From NCBI RefSeq assembly GCF_963676685.1, contig NC_092353.1, positions 7,096,207 through 7,160,206 on the forward strand: DNA of 64,000 nucleotides, written 5' to 3'. Each line of letters opens with the position of its first letter. The stretch's first letter is position 1. This document shows, piece after piece, positions 12,001-22,900 of the stretch. The DNA is from Mytilus edulis (taxonomy: Eukaryota > Mollusca > Bivalvia > Mytilida > Mytilidae). A program made the position numbers and the translations under genes. The notes beneath the pieces were generated by a model that had not been told where the DNA came from, did not search any database, and saw only the letters and a program-made list of their open reading frames with translations.

Positions 12001-14190
12001 TTACTGTTTGAAAAAAAAATGTTTGCATTGTTTCTTTTTGGACCATTGCGTGAAGTGTTGTGTTGATATTTTGTTAGTCTTAAGTGACCAGTAAATACAT
12101 AGGTTTATATTTCAAACAATATTGTGTGACATTTGTGTCTCATTGACAAATTGTGTCCGAAAACGTCACGCCCCCAATTAAAAGATCACAAATCCATCAA
12201 TTTTAAGTCATTGACGATTAAAGAACACGTATCTTTATGTTTTCTTACAAGTAGAGTTTGAATGGATCCAATAGATGTATATGCTTCTCGTAAGATGACT
12301 ACTTATAATGAATATTCTTTTCTAGGGACTACAACTGAAGGTGGTACAAAAATTGTTTACAAACTTTTAGTTATTATTTGGATATTTACCGGTCTTGCAT
12401 GGGTTGGTGCTCTTATCGGTGAATGTACAGAAACAGCTAAGGCTTTCACTGAGAAAAAAGAAAAGAAGCAGGTATAGCAATTTTATTTTAAGTCATATAA
12501 AACATTAAAATAAAAGAAATATTGAATATGTTTCTATACTCGAAAGACTAAGTTTTACTTGAAAACAAGTGCACGTGACAATTCTTGTTCAAATCTTTGG
12601 TATTATCAAAATCTCCATTAATGTACTGCTATTGAATTATTTGCTTCCCATACACTAGATTGCCGATAACTTTTCTTAATCTTCTCGTTAGAACATCAGC
12701 CAACACACGGCGCAAGTGCGAGAGGAAACCCATGATGACAGAATGTAAATAAAAGTGCACTGGTATTTAAATAGACAATTTTAAATTAACAAAAAGGAAC
12801 GCATGGAAAATATAAAACAAATATAGCTATTTTAATTTTGTTTTTTTGCCACGTTCTTCACGTGTGCTTTTGTTTATCAATTTCACGATCCAGTTAACCT
12901 TGGCAACAAAATTTAACGTTAATAAACTTGCAATCAACAATCACTGAATAAATTTTTTTTTCGTCGATAATACGTTATAGATTCGTAATAAATACATACA
13001 GGCAAGAAGGATTTGTTTAGTATGTATATGCATGCAAAGTTCAATAACTTTGATAACAATAAATGCACTCTTTCAAATATTTTCATATTTTAAATGCAAT
13101 ATATGCTAAACATTTTACAATTGTCTGTTCAAACTGACACTTGTTTTTTTTAGGTGAAAATTAGAAGTGACGTGGATAATACATATGAAGATGTTAATAC
13201 AAAGGCAAAGAGCCTCAAAACAAAACAAAAAAACTGTCCGAGATGAACCAATCGTGACAAAAGATACATAAGTCCTAAAAGCTGACCACTAACATATTTA
13301 GGATCTAAACCTTTTTTTTCTCTTAGACAGAAACTAAGACGGAACTCACGGACTACAGACCATGATTCAATGTCGTTCCTCTCATACGCACAATTTCAAT
13401 CGGATTTGTTTTCAATAAATATAATTCCAACCAAAAAACGTTTTCAAATAGTAAAAAGCATGAAATTCTCCAACTGGTCCCTATAGGACATATTATCTTG
13501 TTTTGGAGCTGACAATTTACATTTTTCTCCTGACTTGAATGCGTTCAGCATATGACCACCCATTGCCTGTTAACACAACATAAACAAATTTAGATGTTTA
13601 ACTATTCCACAGTCCGACAAACCACACCAACTATTTCGCTTTACCAGTCGAAAGGCGGGAATTAAGTCAGGGAATTAAAAAAAAAAAAAAAAATACTAAA
13701 AAGAAAAGCAGACACTTTATAATACTTCAAAATAGAATTACGCATGGGAAACTAAACTTGAAAAATGCAGCCTCACATATCATTGTTAGAAATATCATAA
13801 ATTGCCAAATTGCAACGTTTTGAATATTTATTAATTGGTGATTTCTTTAAGTTCAATGACAATTATTTCATGCATTACCGCACAAACGTGTCTGTGCATT
13901 TAAACTCCCTGCACATACAAACAGGCGTTTTAAGCAAGAATGCTACTGCTTTGTTAATGATTTGTATTTAATTTGAATTTTGTACTAATTTAGACAATAA
14001 ATATAATTATTGAACTACACAACTGATAATTATGTGTGGTCGGTAAAGGTTTTTCGCTTATAATTTTAAATAAAAGTGGGATGTTTACTAAAACGCGTTT
14101 ATTTATTAATATCGATTCCGCTCCGTCAATGTTAATATTTTATATTTTCAGACTGACATTGCGACTGGTGATCTTGCAAAAGTGGCGTAG
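9068..14190 (+). CDS. Two-pore-domain potassium channel (K2P), paralogue 2, complete, 294 aa
   Basis: Six exons: 9068-9209, 10089-10256, 11375-11713, 12326-12471, 13154-13204, 14152-14190 (885 nt including TAG stop). The start ATG at 9068 opens a 142-base exon encoding membrane segment 1 (LLILILILFVYSLIGGAIM, residues about 6-24). It ends in phase 1 at a GTAAG donor that fits the next exon. The cap has a lone Cys at about residue 53, where TWIK-type channels form an intersubunit disulphide. The filters are TTIGYGN (101-107) and TTIGFGD (207-213). Segments 2-4 lie at about 112-134, 168-190 and 228-248. At 294 residues it is at the short end of the family, with a tail of only about 45 residues. 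The cap and pore-1 exon is roughly three-quarters identical at protein level to paralogue 1. Exon 5 ends AAG|GC, so the last junction needs a GC-AG intron. If unspliced, translation would end at a TGA at 13244-13246 after 13 extra residues. Function as a K+ leak channel is inferred from the family. Confidence 0.92.
9285..9660 (+). repeat. Dispersed repeat family D in K2P paralogue 2 intron 1
   Basis: Contains GGCAACAGTAGTATACCGCT and CTCATAAATCGAT, followed by a block repeated at the 3' side (TAACRCACACAGAAACGAACTA, seen twice). Related sequence lies at about 8390-8560 and 17560-17785, and reversed near 15990-16045. Confidence 0.65.
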
Positions 14191-16599
14191 ATTTTCATAT
14201 GAAATCTGTGATTCGTGACACTAATTATGTCTAGGCCTCTAAATCTTGACAATGTTTAAAATGGATCACAACGTCTTTTAGAATGAATGACATTAAGATT
14301 TTCGGTTGGTCCAAAAATATATAATGATATAGATACTCTTTCAACGCATGTGAATCGTTGAAAGCCTTTTTAAGGATACTTTGTATGAAGAAACATGAAT
14401 CATCATTTGAATTCGCGGCAACATTAGATTACATATATTCCCATAAAGACATACAGAAGTTTTATATCAAGGAGAATGCCTAGAACTGAAATAATCATAT
14501 GAAGTCAAAAAGAAGGGAGACCGGGAGTGTTGACGGATTGAGAGTCCACTGCTACACACGCACCACCAACTGTGCAAATTCCCACAGAAAAATTGTTTAC
14601 GATCAATGACAATATACATTTATGCAATGCATCTTTAAATCATGAAAATTGTAGTTAATGCTGTATGTGCATATGAGGTCGTTGGATTGACAAAGGGAAC
14701 CACCTGTACTACATGTACTCTGCTTGATAGCAGTTCAGAAATATATAGGCCAACAGATGTATATAATATAATAGTATTGTTAACGGATACGTTTGTCATG
14801 TTTTACAATACAAAATATTTCTGTTGAGTCTTTTGTAGAAAAAACGCGCGTCTGGCGTATATACAAAATTTAGTCCTGGTATCTATGATGAGTTTATTTA
14901 CGGGTACACGTTAATGACATTAATCATGAAACACATTCATATCAAGAAAAAATAAACTAAGATATCGTCAGGACCCGAAGTGCACCAAATAAGCACTGAC
15001 TTATGTCGACGTTGTATGAACAATGATCAGCAACAAAACCAATTTACCGTCTATAGATTCTTTAAAGTGCACTTATTACAATACAAACGGAAATAAGACT
15101 TACAATATATATATATATATTATCATTCGTCTTGTCATACATTACAATATATATATTATCAATGTATAAATCACAGATTTCAATAAATCTTTCATAGCGA
15201 GTGTTTTTTACCACACCATCCTTTTGAAAAGATACTCGAACCGTAAATTTTTCTACAAATCGTATTTCTACTATCAAAGAATAAAACACCTCATTCCAAA
15301 ACCAAATACAGCCATGGCGTTGTCAGTTTGTTTTAGATTTATGAGTTTGACTGTCCCTTTGGTATCTTTCGTCCCTCTTTTACAGGATTCATACAAATAA
15401 TGATATGAATCGTGTATGCCCATATATGAGAATGTTTACAAGTAGAAATTTATAAATGCAATATAATAGAAACTACTAGTGGAAAATAAACATGACATTT
15501 GACAACACATATTCTTTATAAATGCAAAGTTTTTGTGCTGATTTTATAAATGTACCATTATAATTTCATTCTCCCATAATATGACACACAACATCTAGTT
15601 TGTATGCAGATGAATTTCTCAAATAATAATTTGTAATATAGATTTTATCAACTTGCATTGGCATTTAAGTTCACACTTGTCGTATGTTGTTATTCTGTTG
15701 TTGTAATACACTATAATTATATTATTTGTTAATGTATTTCTGGTCTGAGTGTTTTTGCGTTTATGTGTACTGCATTTATGTCACGTATTGTTGCCATTTA
15801 AGTGGTATTTGTAACATTGAAATATCAGCTGAAGGTTTGGTTAACCATAAAACTAGTTTTAACCTACCTTTTGTTATCTTAAAATGCCCTGTACCAAGTT
15901 AGGAATATGACAGTATTTATTAAAGTCCGTTTCTATGTATGTTGGCGTTTGTTTTTCAATCAATTCAGTATTTGTGTTGTTCCGTCGTGAAATTGTTTTA
16001 CTGAACAACGGTATACTACTATTGCCATCTCCTAGTTAAACAATTTTATTTATTGACTTTGAAGATTCGCGTCTTTCACTTTAACTGGTTTCGCAACCGT
16101 TCCCGCAAAACCCATCACAACAGCTAAATAACCATTCATTGGGTTGTTGAGCAGTATATAAACGGCAGTTTGTGAAACAATTATTTTCAAATGACTGTCA
16201 TAGAAACAGTTTATTTTGAAATATATATATTCTCTAGTATTTCTACTATATCTTGTATGAAGTTGTCAGGTCATGTTGAATTACCATTACATTCATATCC
16301 GAATTATCCATCTTTGCAATTTTCGTTATTATAACCAACAACTTGTTATATGAAATAGGAGACCCTTTCGTCGGGTTGTCGTCTCTTTGACACTATCCCC
16401 TTTCCATTCTCAATGATCTATAAAATGTTTTTTAATAGATCAAATACCATAAGTGTCCCATGTGTTCTAGTTTCTGGATAATGTTATCTTGTTCATTTAA
16501 CAATAAAATGATCATATCTGTAATATTCTTTGAGTTTGTTATTTACCTTGTTTTGAAAAATCATATACTAAGTCTTATTTGTTTTAATTATGAATTTTT

Positions 16600-16805
16600 C
16601 GAAATATTAAGGTTTTTCATATCCCAGGCATAGATTACCGTAGCAGCACTTTGCGCGCAACTTTTTGGAATATTGGATCCTCAATGCTCTTAAACTTTAT
16701 ACTTGTATGGCTTTCTTTCTTATTGGATCGGAGTATTACTGATGAGTCTTATGCAGACGAAACGCTCGTCTGACGTATCAGATGATACGTCTGTTACCTT
16801 TGATA
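16600..16805 (+). repeat. Dispersed repeat family B
   Basis: Carries CTCAATGCTCTT, CACTGATGAGTC-like, ACGAAACGCTCGTCTGACGT and CCTTTGATAACTATT blocks. Forward relatives lie at 14828-14892, 23385-23445 (partial), 50885-51215 and 51245-51490. Reverse copies lie at 28195-28340 and about 28455-28710. Class unknown; I recognise it as a widespread mussel repeat. Confidence 0.7.
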
Positions 16806-16879
16806 ACTATTGCAAAAAAAGAAGAGTCTATACAACACCAAATCTGCGCTGTAGTTAATTTGACCTAAGCGAGTTTTAA

Positions 16880-16885
16880 TTTATT
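16880..16885 (-). terminator. Candidate polyadenylation signal for EGF receptor gene 1
   Basis: TTTATT on the + strand reads AATAAA on the coding strand, about 105 bases downstream of the TGA stop at 16990-16992. The pseudogene copy has an equivalent at 29315-29320. Confidence 0.4.
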
Positions 16886-16989
16886 TGTACTTTATGTAGT
16901 TATAAGCAGTATAAGACACAATTAACTATAAATATATATATATATTTCTATTGTTTTGATTGCTTTGCTTGGTGTAGTCATCTAACGGT

Positions 16990-19900
16990 TCAGTATTGTA
17001 TATTCTTCATACTGAAGGCATTGTCCTTATTACTCCTGAAACGAAATATATAGTATCTAGTAATAGCGCTATACTATACTAATAATATATTTGGCATATG
17101 AATAAAGTAAAATCACAACAAACTGAACTGTGAGAAAAATCAAAAAACGGGAAATCACTAATTAAATGGCAAAATCAAAAGCTCAAACATATCGAACGAA
17201 TGGATAACAACTGTAATATGCCTGACTTGGTACCTGCATTTTCGTATGTACAAAACGTTGGACTAAACCTGGTTTTGTAGCTAGCTATAAGTTGTATAAG
17301 GTACTATCTAGAACTTTTTACTTGTAAGGTAAAAGAAACAATCTTATTAAAAATAAAATGATGAAACTACATGAGAAAAATTCGCAAAGCAATATTAGGC
17401 ACTCAAATGTCTTGATGAAGGGTTGATGAACGTATTATGAAAACGTCAAATGCACAAGAAGACAAAGTGCTGTTTGGCTCATAAAGCTTGCTCATATTAA
17501 TTTAAGATGGAGATAAAACTGGACCGCATGTCGTCATAATACATGAATTAAGTTTCCAAATAAAGGTAACAGTATGCGACCGCGGTTCAATACTCATAAA
17601 TTAATTAAACGCGCACAAACCAAAACAGAGCGAACCACAACTACTATAAGGGGAAAAAAGGATCAACAGGAAGACTGAACTCCAACAAAAAAGAACGCCA
17701 ACATACATATAAACGGACTATTTGATACAAATAAAATAATCTTGAATTGGTACAGGAAATTTTAAGACAAAAATGATTGGTTGAACCTGTTTTTATAGAT
17801 AGCAAAACAATTATAACGACTTATCTCAGATAATACTGACTTATTTAGCCAGTCCTCAATTTGTCCTTGCGTGATATGGACGTTTATATTCTCTTCCAAG
17901 CCTCTTAGACACAGACCGTTTAGTTTTAGGTCGGAATAATGGGTCGCACTTGTCTGTATTTTAGCTTAATAGTTTCATTACGTGTTTAGTTTTAACTGAT
18001 ATATTTATTAGTTGCATCTTTTCCCTGTGTTTTGTATGTTCATACTCGAATATTGTGTTATCCTTAGCAATGTTAGATTTTTTTCGAATCAATCCCTTTG
18101 TTATCTTCCACTTACCTTATCATATTCTATGAGTTAGAACATATCTGTTATTATTTATTCAAGAGTGAAAACAAATGTCAAAAATGTAATGTGTCAGTCA
18201 AAACCTTTCATAAAATATGAAAATATGTTTGAATATATATTTGTTTACTTTTAGTATATAAAATATACCTATTCAAAACATGCTTGAAAATTGTTATCAT
18301 AATGTCAAATTTTGAATTCTTGAATATATCATAGTCTCATACTTTACCTTCGTCTATATATAAAATATGCCAACACGACTATTAAAATCACAGTAACCAC
18401 ACATCCAATAGATATTCCTGTCACAGAACCACTAGACAATCCGGTCTGCTTAGCAGGTTGTTTTACTACAGTGATCAAAAGAAAGGATAAAGTATTTATA
18501 TAATAAAATGTAGATAATGTTTCTACCAAAAAAAAAAAGAACCAAAGTGGGTAATTTTTCTTTAAAAGCTTGAAATGCTATTGAAATATTTACATGTAGC
18601 ACACTACATTCCACAATAACGAGCTAATTTTATTAATGCAAATATGGTTTTTCCTTCATTCAGCTTTGGAGTTTGTAAAAAATAGAATTCACATCTTTTC
18701 AACTAGAGGCTCTAAAGAGCCTGTGTCGCTCACCTTGGTCTTGTGCATATTAAATGATGGACACGGATAAATTCATGACATAATTGTGTTTTGGTGATAG
18801 TGATGTGTTTGTAGATCTTACTTTACTGAACATTATTGTTGCTACAATTATCTCTGTCTATAATGAACTTGGCCCAGTAATTACAGTGGAAAATATTTTC
18901 TACAAATTTACAAAAATTTATGAAAAATGTTAAAAATTAACTATAAAGGGCAATAACTCCTTAAGGGATCAATTGACTATTTTGGTCATGTAAACCTATT
19001 TGTAGATCTTATTTTGCTGAACGTTATTGCTGTATACAGTTTATCTCTATCTATAATAATATTCAAGATAATAACAAAAAACGGCAAAATTTCCTTAAAA
19101 TTACCAATTCAGGACAGTAACCTAACAACAGGTTGTCCGATCCATGTGAAAACATCAGGGCAGATAGATCTTGACCTGATAAACAATTAAACCCTGTCAG
19201 ATTTTCTCTTAATGCTTCGGTTTTTGAGTTATAAGCCAAAAACTGCATTTTACCCCTATGTTCTATTATTAGCCGTGGCAGCCATTTTGGTTGATTGGCC
19301 AGGTCACGCCACACATTTTTTAAACAAATTACCCCAATGATGATTATGGCAAAGTTTAGTTTAATTTGGCCCAGTAGTTTCAGAGAAGAAGATTTTTGTA
19401 AAAGATTACTAAGATTTACGAAAAAAATGGTTAAAAATTGACTATAAAGGGCAATAACTCCTTCAGGGATCAACTGACCATTTTGGTCATGCTGACTTAT
19501 TTGTAAATCTTACTTTGCTGAACATTATTGCTGTTTACAGATAATAACCAAAAACAGCAAAATTTCCTTAAAATTACCAATTCAGGGGCAGCAACCCAAC
19601 AACAGGTTGTCCGATTCATCTGAAAATTTCAGGACAGATAGATCTTGACCTGATAAACACTTTTACCGCATTTCAGATTTGCTCTAAATGCTTTGGTTTT
19701 TGAGTTATAAGCCAAAAACTGCATTTTACCCCTATGTTCTATTTTTAGCCATGGCGGCCATCTTGGTTGGTTGGCTGGGTCACGCCACACATTTTTTAAA
19801 CTAGATATTCCAATGATGATTGTGGCCAAGTTTGGTTTAATTTGGCCCAGTAGTTTCAGAGAAGAAGATTTTTGTAAAAGTAAACGACGACGGACGACGA

Positions 19901-22900
19901 CGGACGACGACGGACGACAACGGACGACGACGACGACGGACGCCGGACGCCAAGTGATGGGAAAAGCTCACTTGGCCCTTCGGGCCAGCTGAGCTAAAAA
20001 GGTACGGCCAAATAAAAGTATGTGTAAAGTGTACAGGTTATGATAATATCTGTATTAAGATGCCTCAGTGTCAGAAAGCAATCACGTGAATATAGTAAGT
20101 TTTGATTTTCTTTTGCAGCGACTATCCTGTTTTGAACATATACAGTGGAAGTCTATTTTGGGCTCTACCTATCACTTGGTGTCTGTTATTGAGTAATTGA
20201 ATTATGTTCTCCTACAATGTTTAACTATGTCACTTTTATATGAACCATACATACATGTTTTGCATACATGGACATTGAAACTAAATGTTTGAGTACAAAG
20301 TACTATATTTACCTTCACAGAATGTACCTTTCCATTCCGGTTTACATCCCTGTGAACACATACCGTTACCTTTACATTTCCCTTTTAGGCACGATTCACT
20401 ACATTTTTGAAAACATTGTTTTCCATAATAACCATTTAAACAGTTTATACAGTGTCCGTCTGATGAATTACACGACGTCAATGTGTTATCCGCTAAAGCA
20501 CATTTTCCACAAGATTTATTACAAAATTGTCCAAATTGACCAGTAGCGCAAGGTTCGATACAGGTACCACTATATTTTTCACATATATATCCATTCGAGG
20601 AACTATTTTTACAGTGTTTACTACACGTTTGGTTGCAATTAAAACCAAATCTTGAAGGCGGACAAACAGAATTCGTAAAATTCATTGTGCAGTGACTGTT
20701 ATTACATGGAGGTGATATATGAAGGCATCGGCCAGTCACTGAATGGCATATCAAACAATTTTCCGGACAATATACAGCGCAGTTTCTTCCGTATTTCCCA
20801 GGCGTACAACCCGACATACAAACACCTTTTAGGTCGCACTTTCCACCCAGACATTGGCTGCATGATTTATTACAGTATCGCCCAAAGTTTCCATCCATAC
20901 ACCCGGACGTGCACCCTCCTTGTCTATCACATTTCCCATCTATGCAATTGTTACACAATCGAGAGCATCGTGGACCAAAGTGACCATCCATGCAACCATC
21001 TAAAGAGAAAAAAGAAGCAGTAACTAATTAAAGTATGATACGGCATGTCAAAAGTAGAATTATTTGATAGTTTCTTTTATTTAAATGCCCAGTAAATGAT
21101 GATATAAATTAATGTAAGATAAACCGTTAAAGACCGACTTAATTTCACAAAAAATTCCGTGTAAGTACTTGAATTTGTGTACTCAATTATACATCGCATG
21201 TGCGAGTATCGTATTTGCACAAGCACATTTTTTTTGTGAATAAAAAAAAGAAAACATCCTTTTGTTTGTCCGATTTTTATTAATTTGAATAATATTATAA
21301 ATGATGCCACAACCGATATAAATTATACAGCATATGATATTAAGTTGTATGCAAGTTATAAGTAAAAAATCCTGTCAAATGGTCATACAAAAATTATAAA
21401 GCTAATTCATTTGTCATCATTGTGTTTTCGAAAAAAAGCGGAATTATACAGATTATCTTTTGATTACATTGTTGCTATTAACTTTACATTTGTTTAATCA
21501 ACAATCAAATGTTGACTTTAATTTTTTTTTAGTTAATCCTCAAGGGTATACTTTCCAATGTATTCATGAAACTCTAAATACCAATGATAATTAAGCACAT
21601 TACTATGGACTATAATATATATACCTTCACAGATACCAGTTGTTTGATTACATGTTCCTCCAATACAGTTAACGCAACCAAAATAGCAGCTGTGACCATA
21701 ATATCCAGGGTTACATTTAATGCAATCACCAGAAAACTGATCACAAGTTTTGTTTAAACAATAACTGGAACAAGTCAACCTACAGCTGTCACCTGTCCAA
21801 CCATCTTTGCATCCATGTATGCATGTGCCATTGGTTGGGTCACAGAGACCATCAATGCAGCTAGTGTCACATCGTCGATCGCATGTCCCTAAACTGTAAG
21901 GATTCTCATACCATCCCACTTCACAACCTTTAAGACAACGTCCTGTTCGGCCATTACATTCATCATATAAACAATTTTCACATCGTGCGCAAAACTTTTC
22001 AAGTATGGGTTTGTAAAACCCACTATCACACTCATCGCAACCGGCAGCTTTAAAACTATTGATATTATCCTTAAACTGGGAACATTTGGAACAGTGTGGC
22101 GTAAGGAGTGAACATCCATATTTGCATGTGGAATAAAACCAATCAGGTTCACACCCATACGGACATACACCGGTTGTTGAATTACATACAGTGTCATTTC
22201 CGATACAATGGCTGCTGCATTTATCAACACAGTGCGTCCCGTAATATCCTGGCTCACACCCGTCTAAACATAACCCTGTAGTATTATCACAATTTAAATG
22301 TCCACCTATACAATTGTCACTACATCTACAACATCCTCCTATTTTCGGATACCAACCAGGATGTTTACATTCGACACAATGCGACCCTGATTCATGTTTA
22401 AAACATTGGTCCACATCACATGTACATTGGTCACCGAATAAACCAGAATTGCACCGAGTACATTTTTCGCCACTTCGTTCACATTTTGTACAATTAGACG
22501 GACAAGAACTTTCGCAATATCGACCATAATATCCTTCTGAGCATACATTACACGTAGTATTATCAATGCAGGAATCACAGTTGTCAATACATGTATCATT
22601 ACAGTCTTTTCCATACCAGCCTTTTGAACAGGAACAAGAACCATCAAACATTGAACAAATCGAATTTCGACAATTAACTGGGCATCGAAGTTCACACTTT
22701 TCTCCAAACCAGCCTTTCGAACATTCATAACAGGTATCATTCCTTGAACAAGAGTCACAGTGTGCTATGCAATTAAATTGACAGTTGGAACCACCGAACC
22801 CAGGTTTACATCCCCAACAAGTGCCATAATGTCGTTGACAAGCCGATTTGCACCGGTCACTACAATTGTTTTCACAATAATTTCCCCAAAACCCATAATT

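Larger units (their letters stand above)
14191..16989. other. Intergenic region between K2P and EGF-receptor genes
   Basis: The genes converge here. Visible contents: family B repeat fragments at 14828-14892 and about 16600-16805 (ACGCGCGTCTGGCGTA core), a short mussel repeat fragment at about 15310-15380 (GCCATGGCGTTGTCAGTTTG), a reversed family D fragment near 15990-16045, a family A-related fragment at about 16350-16420 (CGGGTTGTCGTCTCTTTG) and (TA)n runs near 15105-15120. No coding exon is supported. Confidence 0.6.

Noticed and set aside
15062..15289. Minus-strand open frame first considered as a cytoplasmic exon of the EGF receptor
   Set aside because: A phase-matched tail exon with homology between both copies was found at 16990-17035 and 29393-29450. 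This frame has neither paralogue support nor a convincing acceptor.
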